Assembly: GCA_012840385.1 (NCBI GenBank)
Contig: DULK01000038.1
Span: forward strand, 1-35,034
Direction: 5' to 3'
Source: Syntrophomonadaceae bacterium
GTDB lineage: Bacteria; Bacillota; DSM-12270; Thermacetogeniales; Thermacetogeniaceae
Length of the DNA: 35,034 nucleotides
Part shown: positions 15,016-23,998 of the stretch, one piece after another
How the letters are laid out: every line of letters starts with the position of its first letter
Numbering within the stretch: position 1 is the stretch's first letter
Notes under the pieces: generated by a model
Database searches by the model: none
Told to the model about the DNA's origin: nothing
The model's input: the letters and a program-made list of their open reading frames with translations, nothing else
Made by a program: the position numbers and the translations under genes

Positions 15016-15025
15016 GTTTTATTTT
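14997..15025 (+). promoter_or_regulatory. promoter of the zinc-uptake operon
   Basis: TTGACA (14997-15002), a perfect -35, lies in the loop of the terminator above; TATTTT (15020-15025) is 17 bases downstream. The Fur-family box then falls shortly after the expected transcription start. Confidence 0.45.
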
Positions 15026-15037
15026 TAATAATGTAAC

Positions 15038-15057
15038 GGAATTAGGAATAATTCCTA
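15038..15057 (+). promoter_or_regulatory. Fur/Zur-family operator (7-1-7 inverted repeat)
   Basis: TAGGAAT-A-ATTCCTA at 15043-15057 is a perfect 7-1-7 inverted repeat, the geometry of Fur-family boxes. An overlapping second repeat, GGAATTA-4-TAATTCC, spans 15038-15055. It lies 16 bases before the Fur-type gene, so the regulator probably represses its own operon when metal is plentiful. Protein and metal identity are inferred. Confidence 0.65.
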
Positions 15058-15073
15058 TCTAGGAGGAATACCA

Positions 15074-15544
15074 ATGTTACTGCAAGATGTTTTAAAGGAA
15101 CTCAGGAAGGCGGGCATCAGGTTGACACCCCAGCGCCAGGAGGTGCTTCAGGCGCTGTTCGACGGTTTGCAGGGGGAGTGCCAGCCGCAGAGCGCCGAGG
15201 AGATCCTGCAGGTTGTACGGAAACGTTACCCGGGCGTAAGCCCGGATACGGTTTACAGGACCCTGGGAACTTTTAAAAAGCTTGGGCTTGTGCGGGAGGT
15301 AAACTTCCGGGACGGCTGCCGCCGCTTTGAGTTGGCGCTGCAGGGAGGGCATCACCACCACCTGGTTTGCCTGAGGTGCGGCCGCTCCCGTGAACTGCCG
15401 TTCTGTCCGGCGGATTGTCTTGTCCGGGTGCAGGAATACTGCCCGGATTTCGAGATAGAGGATCACGCTTTTACCGTCTTCGGGTACTGCCCGAAGTGCC
15501 GGGAGGAAAGCCGAGATGTTTTCAGGGAGACCGTGGAGGTTTAA
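15074..15544 (+). CDS. zur: Fur-family metalloregulator, probably Zur (zinc)
   Basis: The 156-residue protein has the Fur layout: winged-helix domain with LTPQRQEVLQAL and the recognition region VSPDTVYRTLGTFKKLGLV (about residues 56-74), then the metal-binding part GGHHHHLVCLRCG, and the CPKC pair near the end. The two C-x-x-C motifs hold structural zinc; the histidine run is the sensor-site region. It overlaps znuA by 29 bases and heads an operon for zinc uptake, so zinc is the likely signal. ATG 15074 follows AGGAGGA closely. Fur or PerR identity is less likely because of the context, but cannot be excluded. Confidence 0.8.
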   Translation: MLLQDVLKELRKAGIRLTPQRQEVLQALFDGLQGECQPQSAEEILQVVRKRYPGVSPDTVYRTLGTFKKLGLVREVNFRDGCRRFELALQGGHHHHLVCLRCGRSRELPFCPADCLVRVQEYCPDFEIEDHAFTVFGYCPKCREESRDVFRETVEV

Positions 15545-16532
15545 AGCAGGGGTTTTGCTCCTCCTTACCGCCCTCGGCATGGTGGCCGGCGTATTCCTCG
15601 GGGGCTGCCGGCAGCGCAATCCGGGCGCTGCGGGGGGAGGGGCATCCGGAGGACGCATCCCGGTGGTGGCTACCATTTATCCCCTGGCCGACTTTGCGCG
15701 GCTGGTAGGCGGAGAGCGGGTGTCGGTAACCCAACTGCTGCCGCAGGGGGCCGAGCCCCATGACTGGGAGCCTTCTCCTAAGGATATAATGAAACTATAC
15801 CGGGCGAAGCTGGTGATCTATAACGGTGCAGGATTGGAGCCCTGGATGGCACGCCTTTTACCGTCCCTGAGATCAAAGGGGGTAAGGGTTATGGAGGCCA
15901 CCAAAGGCTTACAACTCCTGACATTCGCGGAGGAAGAAAAACAGGGGTGGACCGTCTATGTAAACGGTTCCGGCCGGCTGCGGGAAAAAGGCGGGATGGG
16001 CGGCGGGCCGGTGGACCCTCATGCCTGGCTCGATCCCCTGCTTGCGCGAGAGATCGTGTCTCGCATGGCAAAGGAATTGATCGCGGTGGATCCGGCGGGC
16101 AAGGTTGATTACATGAGGAGGGCTCAGGCCCTGCAGAACAGGCTGGCCGGGCTGGACCGGGCATATACCGTGGCGGCACAGGGTTTCCGCAGGAAAGATA
16201 TCATCGTTTCCCACGCCGCATTCGGCTACCTGGGGCGCCGTTACGGGCTGCGCCAGGTGCCGGTGCTGGGACTGGCGCCGGAGCAAGAGCCCGATGCGGC
16301 CACCCTGGCAAAGATCGTGGATTACGGCAGGAAACATGGCATCCGGTATGTTTTCACCGAACCGACGGCCAATCCCAGGATCGCCGGTACCGTGGCCCGG
16401 GAACTGGGGGTGCCGGTACTGCCTCTTACTCCTATCGATAACCTGTCCCCTCAGGAAAGGGTGCGCAACTGCGATTATTTTGACCTGATGCTGCAAAACC
16501 TGAACAATCTCAAGAAAGCCCTTGGTGAGTGA
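15516..16532 (+). CDS. znuA: zinc ABC transporter substrate-binding lipoprotein ZnuA
   Basis: This 338-residue protein has a signal peptide with lipobox LGGC (Cys31), so it is anchored outside the membrane. It is a cluster-9 metal-binding protein with ligands at His82 (EPHDWEP), His169 (DPHAWLDP) and His233 (VSHAAFGYL), and an acidic residue in TEPTANP. A histidine, not glutamate, at the third site points to zinc over manganese. The histidine-rich loop of many ZnuA proteins is missing; a glycine-rich insert (about 150-166) stands there. ATG 15516 has AGGAAAG before it and lies within the end of the regulator gene. Confidence 0.9.
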   Translation: MFSGRPWRFKAGVLLLLTALGMVAGVFLGGCRQRNPGAAGGGASGGRIPVVATIYPLADFARLVGGERVSVTQLLPQGAEPHDWEPSPKDIMKLYRAKLVIYNGAGLEPWMARLLPSLRSKGVRVMEATKGLQLLTFAEEEKQGWTVYVNGSGRLREKGGMGGGPVDPHAWLDPLLAREIVSRMAKELIAVDPAGKVDYMRRAQALQNRLAGLDRAYTVAAQGFRRKDIIVSHAAFGYLGRRYGLRQVPVLGLAPEQEPDAATLAKIVDYGRKHGIRYVFTEPTANPRIAGTVARELGVPVLPLTPIDNLSPQERVRNCDYFDLMLQNLNNLKKALGE

Positions 16533-16534
16533 GG

Positions 16535-17275
16535 ATGGAAGTACTGCGATTAGAGGACGTATTCTTTTCCTATGGCAAACAGGTGGTTCTGGAGGGTGTT
16601 TCCCTCACCGTCCGGGAGGGGGATTTCCTGGCCCTGATCGGTCCGAACGGGTCGGGTAAGACCACCCTTGTTAAAATCGTGCTGGGGCTCCTGAAGCCGA
16701 TGAAGGGAAAGGTATTTTTATTCGGTACTGAGACCGGCAGGTTCTCGGAGTGGTACCGGGTGGGCTACGTTCCCCAGAGGCCGGCTCTGGACACCACCTT
16801 TCCGTCAACCGTAGCGGAGGTGGTAGCAGCCGGGCGCTTTGGAAGGGTGGGCCTCGGCCGCCGCCTGAAGCGGGGGGATTGGCAGGCGATCGAGGAAGCC
16901 ATGGAGGTGGTGGGACTGCTGCCGCTGTACGACCGCCCCGTCACCGAGTTATCCGGTGGACAGCAGCAGCGCGCCTTTATCGCCAGGGCCCTGGCCGGGC
17001 AGCCGGATCTCCTGATTCTCGACGAGCCCCAGGTCGGCCTGGACGACCGCGCCCTGCACGAGTTTTACCGGCTTTTGAGATACCTGAACTGCGAGAGGGG
17101 CATTACCCTGCTCATGGTTTCCCACGACGTGGGGGTAGTAGGGCGCTGGGTGAGCCGGGTGGCCTGCCTTAACAGGACGCTGATCTGCCACGGCACGCCC
17201 CAGGAGGTCCTGAACCCCATCAACCTCTCAAGGTTGTACGGGACCGAGGTGCGGGCCGTGGCCCACAGCCATTGA
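16535..17275 (+). CDS. znuC: zinc ABC transporter ATP-binding protein ZnuC
   Basis: About 246 residues with Walker A GPNGSGKTT (near residue 37), the Q-loop region VPQRPALD, signature LSGGQQQR, Walker B LLILDEPQVGLD and the H-loop VSHD. It powers zinc import by ZnuA and ZnuB at the cytoplasmic face. The stop of znuA (16530-16532) lies three bases before the ATG at 16535; a GTG at 16529 is in the same frame, but GGTGAG at 16524-16529 suits the ATG better. Confidence 0.9.
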   Translation: MEVLRLEDVFFSYGKQVVLEGVSLTVREGDFLALIGPNGSGKTTLVKIVLGLLKPMKGKVFLFGTETGRFSEWYRVGYVPQRPALDTTFPSTVAEVVAAGRFGRVGLGRRLKRGDWQAIEEAMEVVGLLPLYDRPVTELSGGQQQRAFIARALAGQPDLLILDEPQVGLDDRALHEFYRLLRYLNCERGITLLMVSHDVGVVGRWVSRVACLNRTLICHGTPQEVLNPINLSRLYGTEVRAVAHSH

Positions 17276-17294
17276 ACTTTGCGAGGGGATCAAC

Positions 17295-18152
17295 TTGCTT
17301 TCGATGTTCCAGTATGATTTTATGGTGCGCGCCCTGATAGCGGGTCTGGCGGCCGGCATCGTCTGCCCGGCGGTAGGCGTTTTCCTGGTTCTGAGGCGTT
17401 ATTCCTTTATGGCGGACACCCTTGCCCACATCTCCCTGGCCGGTGTCGCCCTGGGCCTCTGGCTCGGGGTTGCCTCGGCCCTGTCGCCCTTCCTGACCCT
17501 GGCCGTAGCCGTCTGCGGTGCTCTGCTGGTGGACAGGCTCCGCACAAGGGAAAGGGTATCGGCGGATGCTCTGCTCGCCCTGATGATGAGCGGAGGCCTG
17601 GCCCTGGCCGTGGTCTTTTTCGGCCTGGCGGGGGGAGCGCCCGTTGACGTCACTTCTTATCTCTTCGGGAGCTTGCTGACCGTAGGCAGCCGGGACGTCT
17701 GGCTGATCCTGTCGGTTGCCGTTTGTGTTCTGCTTCTCCTGGCGCTGCTGGCAAAGGAATTTTATTACGTGTGTTCGGATGAAGAGTCGGCCAGGGTTGC
17801 CGGGCTGCCCGTTGACCGGTTGAATCTCCTCTTTATTCTCATGGTTGCGGTGACGGTGGCCGTCTGCCTGAGGATGGTGGGGACCCTGCTGGTGGGAGCC
17901 CTCATGGTGATCCCGGTATTGGCCGCGCTCCTGGTGGGGAGGAGCTTCAGGCAGGTGGTTTTGATTTCGGTAATCATCGGGGTAACGGCGACCCTCTGCG
18001 GCCTGACGGCATCTTATCAGTTGGGGATCGCCGCCGGCGGATGTATCGTGATCACGGCCCTGCTCTTTTTCGGCGCCCTTTATGGAGCAAAAACCCTGCT
18101 TAACCTCTGCAGGCGAAGTCGAACGGGAGACGGTTCCGGGCAGGCAAATTAA
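17295..18152 (+). CDS. znuB: zinc ABC transporter permease ZnuB
   Basis: The 285-residue protein has eight to nine hydrophobic helices and the family marks: VGVFLVLRRYSFMADTLAHISLAGVALG near the start, the DEESARVAGLPVDRLN cytoplasmic loop, and LLVGALMVIPVLAALLVGRSF. It is the membrane channel for ZnuA/ZnuC. The start is TTG 17295, six bases after GAGGGG; ATG 17304 is a weaker choice. It ends the operon and overlaps the converging small gene by four bases. Confidence 0.9.
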   Translation: MLSMFQYDFMVRALIAGLAAGIVCPAVGVFLVLRRYSFMADTLAHISLAGVALGLWLGVASALSPFLTLAVAVCGALLVDRLRTRERVSADALLALMMSGGLALAVVFFGLAGGAPVDVTSYLFGSLLTVGSRDVWLILSVAVCVLLLLALLAKEFYYVCSDEESARVAGLPVDRLNLLFILMVAVTVAVCLRMVGTLLVGALMVIPVLAALLVGRSFRQVVLISVIIGVTATLCGLTASYQLGIAAGGCIVITALLFFGALYGAKTLLNLCRRSRTGDGSGQAN

Positions 18153-18397
18153 TGGGCGGCCTTCTCCCTGGGTGTGGCGATGATGTAAAAGGTTTGGCCG
18201 CTGTGGCTTCCATGGGTGTGAAAGTCCATGTCGGCTGCGCGGAGAAGTTCCAGGATCCGGTCTGTCTCGTGGGCGTCGGCAGCCTCCAGGTTGAGCACCA
18301 GGTGGTCGCCTGGGATCATTTTCGACGTAGCCGCCTTGACTATCTCCAGATCCGCCGGGTCGATGGACGGGCCGAGGTTGATGCTGATTTCCCGCAT
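18149..18397 (-). CDS. small conserved-looking protein of unknown function
   Basis: An 82-residue acidic protein that I do not recognise. It has a balanced alpha/beta pattern: MREISINLG, then DPADLEIVKAATSKM, HLVLNLEAADAHETDRILELLRAADMDF, and a last strand QTFYIIATP after a histidine-rich turn (HTHGSHSG). The helix after a strand and the size recall TusA-like sulfur-carrier or DUF2249 folds, but the CPxP motif of TusA is absent. ATG 18397 has GGAGGG 7 bases upstream; the open frame goes back to 18454 without support. It converges on znuB with a four-base overlap. Confidence 0.6.
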   Translation of the reverse strand: MREISINLGPSIDPADLEIVKAATSKMIPGDHLVLNLEAADAHETDRILELLRAADMDFHTHGSHSGQTFYIIATPREKAAH

Positions 18398-18628
18398 TTG
18401 TTTCCCTCCGGAATAAGTTTCCCCATTATTATTGACACATATCATCGATCCCATACCTCTCTAGTTCTTATTCGGCCGACATCAAAACAGTGTCACATAA
18501 TCAACCCGGCCGGTGTTAGATATTATGAAAGGGGATTCCTAACAGGAAGGGGTGATCGGTATATTCCGGTACGGCTAACTGAATGCCCCGGCTTACAGGG
18601 GTATGGGGTTCGGAAGGGAATTTATTTT

Positions 18629-19066
18629 TTGAGAGGAACGCTTCTTATTGTAATTTTGCTGACAAGTGTCTTCCAGACGGGGTGCCTGTTCGAAAAGTCC
18701 CCGCCACCAAAGGTTGACGGACTTGGTCCTCAAAAGTTGGTGGAGACATATTATCGGAGTGTCTCCAGAGGCGATCTGGCAACCGCCCGCGCCTGTCTTT
18801 CTGGGGATCTGCTTCCACTGATGAACAGCGCGGAGGATTCGGATTTTAATAACCTGGTCGCACTGTGGAATTTAAAAGTCAGCGAGGCACGCCCTATCCC
18901 ATTGTATGGCAAGAATATTGATGAGGTCCAGGTTGTAGTCGAGTATAATGCCGTGTACAGAAAGGTTATAACCTCCGGTAATGGCCGGCAAATGAGATTC
19001 GTGTATGTTGCCAGAAAGACAAAGGATGCTCCGTGGAAAATTATCAGCATCGGTACCGGGCCGTAA
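18629..19066 (+). CDS. lipoprotein of unknown function, NTF2-like/DUF4829-type
   Basis: A short signal peptide (LLIVILLTSVFQTGC) ends in a lipobox with the cysteine at about residue 18. The mature part begins with LVETYYRSVSRGDLATARACL, a typical start of the NTF2-like (DUF4829/DUF4878) fold, followed by antiparallel strands (VQVVVEYNAVYRK, QMRFVYVARKTKDAPWKIISIG). It would sit outside the membrane. About 145 residues from TTG 18629, the only start before the signal peptide with a ribosome binding site (GAAGGG). It lies 46 bases before an ECF sigma gene and may be in the same transcript. Confidence 0.65.
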   Translation: MRGTLLIVILLTSVFQTGCLFEKSPPPKVDGLGPQKLVETYYRSVSRGDLATARACLSGDLLPLMNSAEDSDFNNLVALWNLKVSEARPIPLYGKNIDEVQVVVEYNAVYRKVITSGNGRQMRFVYVARKTKDAPWKIISIGTGP

Positions 19067-19112
19067 GGGACGTTGAACAATACTGTTGAGGGCAGAAGCC
19101 GGGAGCGGATAA

Positions 19113-19667
19113 ATGGCCAAAAAACTAAATCACCGTTGGGAAAAGGGAATGTGTGTACCGGACGCCGCAGGTGGCTCCTTCGAGGAGGTCTACCGGGATT
19201 GCTACGGGCAGGTTGTCGGGCGGCTCGTTTACCTGCTTGGCGACCGGGCGGCGGCGGAGGATGTTGCCCAGGAAGCCTTTTTAAGACTGTATACCGTACC
19301 GCCTCCTACGAGGGAGAACCTGCTCGGGTGGCTGTACCGGGTGGGGGCGCGCCTGGCCATGAACTACCTGCGTGGCGAGAGCCGCAGGAGAAAGCGGGAG
19401 AAGCAGGTGTGGGACTCCCGGATAGGGGATGTGATCCCGCTGGAGGAGGTCATGTGGAGGCAGGAAACGGTCCGGGCAGTCAGGGAAGTTCTGCTCGAGC
19501 TGCCGGACCGGGACCGGATCGCCCTTTTGCTGCGCCATACCGGGTTTTCTTACCGGGAAATCGCACAGGTTATAGATGTAGCGCCGGCTTCGGTGGGTAA
19601 CATCCTGGCCCGGGCCCAGCGGAGTTTTCTGGAGAAATATAAAAAGCGTAAGGGGGATGAAAGCTGA
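19113..19667 (+). CDS. ECF RNA polymerase sigma factor
   Basis: The 184-residue protein has sigma region 2 (YGQVVGRLVYLLGDRAAAEDVAQEAFLRLY) and region 4 (LPDRDRIALLLRHTGFSYREIAQVIDVAPASVGNILARAQRSF), with a short linker and no region 3. It is a group IV (ECF) sigma factor that directs RNA polymerase to a small regulon upon an envelope signal. GGGAGCGGA precedes ATG 19113. The anti-sigma gene begins within the stop codon (TGATG), so the pair is coupled. The regulon may include the neighbouring lipoprotein and the damaged ABC transporter, which is inferred from position. Confidence 0.9.
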   Translation: MAKKLNHRWEKGMCVPDAAGGSFEEVYRDCYGQVVGRLVYLLGDRAAAEDVAQEAFLRLYTVPPPTRENLLGWLYRVGARLAMNYLRGESRRRKREKQVWDSRIGDVIPLEEVMWRQETVRAVREVLLELPDRDRIALLLRHTGFSYREIAQVIDVAPASVGNILARAQRSFLEKYKKRKGDES

Positions 19668-20803
19668 TGTGCTGCGATGAAGGAAAGTTGATGGCATACC
19701 TGGACCGTCAGCTGGCCCCCCGGGAGATGGAGCAGGTGAGCTTGCATATCTCCCGTTGCCCGGCCTGCCGGGCAAGGCTCGACCGTTTGCGCCGGGAAAA
19801 GGATGCCACAGGAAGACTCCTGGAGGCATACCGGGTGGCGGCGGAGGGCGGTCTCCAGAAGCCGGTGGCAGGCAGGATGCCTGCCGGATCGACCGGCTCC
19901 ACTAATTTAACTGTAAGGCGGAAAGGAGTGCACTTTGTTATGAAGCGTTACCGGAAAGCGTTAGCTGCCGTGGCTGCGGCGGCGCTGTTGATAGGGATGT
20001 TCAGTATCGCTCCCGTAAGGGGCTTTGCTTCACAGATCTTGCAGGTGTTCCGGGTGAACAGGGTACAGGTCCTGCACTTTGATCCGGCCGACGTGCAGGA
20101 GTTGGAGAAGGCCCTGGAGACCTACGGCAAAGGAGTTAATATCGACAGCTTCGGAGAGGTCCTCCGGGAAGAGGTCAACGACTATGCCCGGCTGGACCCG
20201 AATTCGGTAAGAATAGGGAGCCAGAGGATCGGCCTGCCGGAGCGGCTGGGTTCCTTTGAAGCCACCTCCGAACTCGGCATCCGGTCCGGCGAAAAATTGT
20301 CTATAACTCCCCGGGTGGAAGGCCTCAACGGGTTCCTGGCAAACATGGGAAGCCAAAAACTCCTGCCGCGTGCGCTGGACGGGAAAACCTTTAGCATCCG
20401 GATCTATCCGGTGGCAGTGAGGTCTTACGGGTCCGGCGGCAGCGAGCGGATCTCCATGTACCGGTCGGTTTCACCGGAACTGAGGGTGCCAGACGGGGTC
20501 AACGTGGAAGAGGTCCGGGAAGCCCTTTTGGGAATTCCCATTCTGCCTGAACGGATGCGGAACACCCTGGCAGGCATCGATCCCTACGGGAATACCCTGT
20601 TGATCCCCGATTTCGGTATGGAGAGGAACGGTCCCCTGCGGGAAGTGAAAGTGAACGGAAACGACGGCGTGTTCATGGAAGGTCCGCCGGATGCCTATCC
20701 GGCCCACAGGGTATTGATCTGGCCGCAGGGCGGGGTCTGGAACGCACTGGAAGGAAGCTTCACCCTTGACCAGGCCCTGGAACTGGCCGGGTACGTGAAA
20801 TAG
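19667..20803 (+). CDS. transmembrane anti-sigma factor with zinc-finger domain
   Basis: Residues 1-60 form a zinc anti-sigma domain (ZAS): CDEGKLMAYLDRQL, then H-ISRC-PAC-RARL with the H-x3-C-x2-C motif at about residues 27-34. One transmembrane helix lies near residues 100-120 (ALAAVAAAALLIGMFSIAP). The outer part of about 250 residues is a large domain that I cannot assign to a family. It should hold the sigma factor before it at the membrane and release it when the outer domain senses a signal. The 378-residue length is long for the group because of the outer domain. Confidence 0.8.
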   Translation: MCCDEGKLMAYLDRQLAPREMEQVSLHISRCPACRARLDRLRREKDATGRLLEAYRVAAEGGLQKPVAGRMPAGSTGSTNLTVRRKGVHFVMKRYRKALAAVAAAALLIGMFSIAPVRGFASQILQVFRVNRVQVLHFDPADVQELEKALETYGKGVNIDSFGEVLREEVNDYARLDPNSVRIGSQRIGLPERLGSFEATSELGIRSGEKLSITPRVEGLNGFLANMGSQKLLPRALDGKTFSIRIYPVAVRSYGSGGSERISMYRSVSPELRVPDGVNVEEVREALLGIPILPERMRNTLAGIDPYGNTLLIPDFGMERNGPLREVKVNGNDGVFMEGPPDAYPAHRVLIWPQGGVWNALEGSFTLDQALELAGYVK

Positions 20804-20823
20804 TGCTTGAGCGAGGTATAGCA

Positions 20824-21258
20824 ATGGCCGTACTTGAGACTTTGAACCTGACCAAGGTCTACCCGACCGGAGGTGGGTGCTTCGACGTCACCCTGACGGT
20901 GGAGCCGGGTGAAACCTTCGGCCTCCTGGGACCGAACGGGGCGGGGAAGAGCACCTTTATCAAAATGCTGGTCGGACTGCTGGCGCCGACGGCAGGGGAG
21001 GGGTGGCTGCTCGGCCACCCTCTGCACAGCGCCGCAGGCCGCCGCCGGGTGGGCTTTTTGCCGGAGAACTTCCGCTATCACGACTGGCTGACCGCCCGGG
21101 AGTTGCTGGAGTTTCACGGCAAACTGCACGGGCTCGACTTTCAGGAGCTGCGGAAAAGAATCCCCGAGGTGCTTTCCCTGGTCAAACTGGCGGGTGTTGA
21201 AAAGCAGGCGATTCGCACCTTCAGCAAAGGGATGCAGCAGCGGTTTACATTCTTTTGA
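20824..21258 (+). pseudogene. ABC transporter ATPase, 3' part deleted
   Basis: The frame starts as a BcrA/CcmA-type exporter ATPase: Walker A GPNGAGKST at about residues 36-44, Q-loop region GFLPENFRYHDWLT, and signature FSKGMQQR. Right after the signature the match stops with FTFF and a stop; Walker B, D-loop and H-loop are missing. The next bases encode the last part of a permease in another frame, so a deletion has joined the two genes. ATG 20824 (after GCGAGGTATAGCA) is the likely start, close behind the anti-sigma stop. ATP hydrolysis is not possible. Confidence 0.85.
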
Positions 21259-21407
21259 GCAAGACAGGGACCCCTAATATTTTTCAGGAGCTGGGACCTT
21301 TCGGCTGTTCTTCCGTCCCCAACGTCTGGATGGTGGTGTACGCAGTGGTTTACCTGCTGGCCTGCCTGCTCTTTGCCGTCCGGTTTTTCAATAAAAGGGA
21401 CGTTTAA
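21243..21407 (+). pseudogene. 3' remnant of an ABC-2 type permease
   Basis: In the frame shifted from the ATPase, codons from about 21243 read VYILLSKTGTPNIFQEL, then a transmembrane helix (VWMVVYAVVYLLACLLFAV) and the end RFFNKRDV with a stop at 21405-21407. That is a natural permease C-terminus with a last membrane helix and basic tail. Its remaining 5' part is gone. The end overlaps the clpB stop by a few bases. Confidence 0.75.
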
Positions 21408-23998
21408 GATACCTCGAATTCCAGCCCGTTCTTCCCGCCTTTGATGGTGATGGTATCCCCCTCTTTAATCTCCCCGGCCACGATCTTCCGGGAGAGGGGG
21501 GTCTCCACCTCCTGCTGGATCACCTGCTTGAGCGGCCTGGCGCCGAAGGAAGGCTCGTAGCCCCGATTGGCCAGGTAGCTGACGGCTTCCTCGTTCCACT
21601 TGAGGGTGCCGTACAGGGACTGCCGGATCCGTTCCGCCAGTTTCCCGAGCAGGAGTTCGGTGATTTTCCGGATCTGCTCCTGCTCCAGTGCGTGGAAGAC
21701 GAGCACCTCGTCCACCCGGTTCAGGAATTCGGGGCGGAAGTGCTGCCGCAGCAGGGAGAGCACCCTTTCCTTCATTTTTTCGTAATCTCCGCCCTTTTCC
21801 TGGTATTGCAGGATTTCCTGGCTGCCGATGTTGGACGTCATGATGATGATGGTATTTTTGAAATCCACCAGCCTCCCCTTGCCGTCGGTCAGCCGCCCGT
21901 CGTCCAGGATCTGCAGCAGGAGGTTGAAGACGTCGTGGTGGGCCTTTTCGATCTCGTCAAACAGCAGCACGCAATAGGGTTTCCTCCTGACGGCCTCGGT
22001 GAGCTGGCCCCCCTCTTCGTATCCCACGTAGCCGGGGGGCGCCCCGATCAGCCTGGCCACCGTATGCTTCTCCATGTACTCGGACATATCCAGGCGGACC
22101 ATATTGCGCTCGTCGTCGAAGAGGGCGGCGGCCAGAGCCTTGCTGAGTTCGGTCTTGCCTACCCCCGTGGGCCCCAGGAAAATGAAGCTCCCGACCGGGC
22201 GGTTGGGGTCCTTCAGCCCGCTCCGGGCCCGGAGCACGGCATCGACCACAGCGTGCACCGCCTCGTCCTGGCCGATCACCCTCTCGTGAAGGATCTCCTC
22301 GAGGCGGATCAGCTTTTCCTTTTCCCCCTCCATCAGCTTGCTGACGGGGATCCCCGTCCAGCGGCTGACTACCCTGGCGATGTCCTCCTCGTCCACTTCT
22401 TCCTTCAGGAGCGCGCCGGGCTTCTGCTTCCCGGCAAGGGACTCTTCCTCCGCCTTCAGTTTGCGCTCCAGCTCGTTCAAGCGACCGTATTTCAGCTCCG
22501 CCATCCGGTTCAGGTCGTACTCCCGTTCTGCCTTCTCTATTTCCGTGCGGGTCTCGTCGATCTTCCGCTTAATCTCCCTGATCCTGGTAATGGCCACTTT
22601 CTCGGACTGCCACCGGGCCTTCATGGCGTCCGCCTCGCTTCTCAGGTTGGCCAGTTCCTGCTGGATGTGCTTCAACCTCTCCTGTGATCCCTGATCCCTC
22701 TCCTTCTTCAAGGCCGCCTCTTCGATCTCCAGTTGCATGATGCGCCGGGTGATCTCGTCCAGCTCGCTGGGCATGCTGTCGATCTCGGTGCGCAGGTGCG
22801 CCGCCGCCTCATCGATCAGGTCGATCGCCTTGTCCGGCAGGAAGCGGTCGCTGATGTAGCGGTCCGACAGGACGGCTGCGGCCACCAGGGCGGCGTCCTG
22901 GATGCGGACACCGTGGTGCACCTCGTAGCGCTCTTTCAAACCTCTCAGGATGGAGATGGTATCCTCCACGGAGGGGGGGTTCACCAGGACCGGCTGGAAG
23001 CGCCGCTCCAGTGCTGCATCCTTTTCGATGTGCTTCCTGTACTCGTCAATGGTGGTGGCACCGATCGCCCGCAGCTCTCCCCGGGCCAGTGCCGGCTTGA
23101 GGAGATTCCCCGCGTCCATGGCACCCTCCGCTGCTCCTGCCCCTACCACCGTATGCAGCTCGTCGATAAAGAGGATGATCTGGCCGTGGGAGTTCTCCAC
23201 TTCCCTTAGAACCGCCTTCAAACGCTCCTCGAACTCGCCCCGGTATTTTGCCCCGGCGACCAGCGCTCCCATATCCAGGGCGATGATCCTCTTGCCCTTC
23301 AGCCCCTCGGGGACGTCCCGGGCGACGATGCGCCGGGCGAGCCCCTCCACGATGGCGGTTTTGCCAACCCCGGGCTCCCCGATCAGGACGGGGTTGTTCT
23401 TGGTGCGCCGGGACAGGATCTCCATCACCCGGCGGATCTCCTCGTCCCTGCCGATAACCGGGTCCAGCTTGCCCGCCCGGGCCAGGCCGGTCAGGTCCCT
23501 GCCGTACCGCTCCAGGGCCTCGTAGGTCTCCTCCGGGTTTTCACCGGTAACCCGCTGGTATCCCCTGACCTCCCGCAGGGATTGAAGCAGCCTGTCTCTG
23601 GTAATTCCCGTCTGGCGAAAGAGGTTTTTGACATCCTCCTCACCCTCCTCCGGAATTGCCAGCAGGAAGTGCTCCACACTGATATACTCGTCCTTTAACT
23701 GTTTGGCCTCTCTTTCCGCACGGGCGAGGACCCTGGACAGCCCGGTGCTCGCATGCAGGGGGCCTTCGTAGCCGTAGACGGAAGGTATCTTGTTTAACAG
23801 GTCCTCCAGCCTTTGACGGAAGGCGCCGGTTTCCACTCCGGCATGGATGAGGAAGTGTCCGGCCATTCCCTTCTCCTGGTCCAGCAGTGCGGCCAGCAGG
23901 TGCTTGGAGGTGACCTCCTGGTGATGCTTTTCGGCAGCGAGCTGCTGGGCGCCCGCCAGAGCTTCTCGCGATTTTTCCGTGAAGCGGTTGGTGTCCAT
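21404..23998 (-). CDS. clpB: ATP-dependent chaperone ClpB
   Basis: The 864-residue protein has the ClpB order: Clp N-domain repeats (1-145), first AAA+ module with Walker A GEPGVGKT (207-214) and Walker [16 protein letters not shown], the coiled-coil middle domain (about 400-525, [22 protein letters not shown]), a second AAA+ module with GPTGVGKT and [11 protein letters not shown], and the C-terminal D2-small domain. It dissolves protein aggregates with DnaK. There is no IGF/IGL ClpP-binding loop, and the long middle domain separates it from ClpC/ClpA. No CIRCE or CtsR site is visible upstream; it appears monocistronic. Confidence 0.95.
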   Translation of the reverse strand: MDTNRFTEKSREALAGAQQLAAEKHHQEVTSKHLLAALLDQEKGMAGHFLIHAGVETGAFRQRLEDLLNKIPSVYGYEGPLHASTGLSRVLARAEREAKQLKDEYISVEHFLLAIPEEGEEDVKNLFRQTGITRDRLLQSLREVRGYQRVTGENPEETYEALERYGRDLTGLARAGKLDPVIGRDEEIRRVMEILSRRTKNNPVLIGEPGVGKTAIVEGLARRIVARDVPEGLKGKRIIALDMGALVAGAKYRGEFEERLKAVLREVENSHGQIILFIDELHTVVGAGAAEGAMDAGNLLKPALARGELRAIGATTIDEYRKHIEKDAALERRFQPVLVNPPSVEDTISILRGLKERYEVHHGVRIQDAALVAAAVLSDRYISDRFLPDKAIDLIDEAAAHLRTEIDSMPSELDEITRRIMQLEIEEAALKKERDQGSQERLKHIQQELANLRSEADAMKARWQSEKVAITRIREIKRKIDETRTEIEKAEREYDLNRMAELKYGRLNELERKLKAEEESLAGKQKPGALLKEEVDEEDIARVVSRWTGIPVSKLMEGEKEKLIRLEEILHERVIGQDEAVHAVVDAVLRARSGLKDPNRPVGSFIFLGPTGVGKTELSKALAAALFDDERNMVRLDMSEYMEKHTVARLIGAPPGYVGYEEGGQLTEAVRRKPYCVLLFDEIEKAHHDVFNLLLQILDDGRLTDGKGRLVDFKNTIIIMTSNIGSQEILQYQEKGGDYEKMKERVLSLLRQHFRPEFLNRVDEVLVFHALEQEQIRKITELLLGKLAERIRQSLYGTLKWNEEAVSYLANRGYEPSFGARPLKQVIQQEVETPLSRKIVAGEIKEGDTITIKGGKNGLEFEVS

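Noticed and set aside
18433-18438. TTGACA before the lipoprotein gene
   Set aside because: No acceptable -10 at 16-18 bases in either direction, so no promoter was called.
18510-18610. GGGGATTCC and GGGGTGATCGG followed by GGCTAAC, somewhat like the ydaO (c-di-AMP) riboswitch
   Set aside because: The AGGGUACC and CCCGUCAGCUAAC segments in proper order are missing; too little is left to claim the family.
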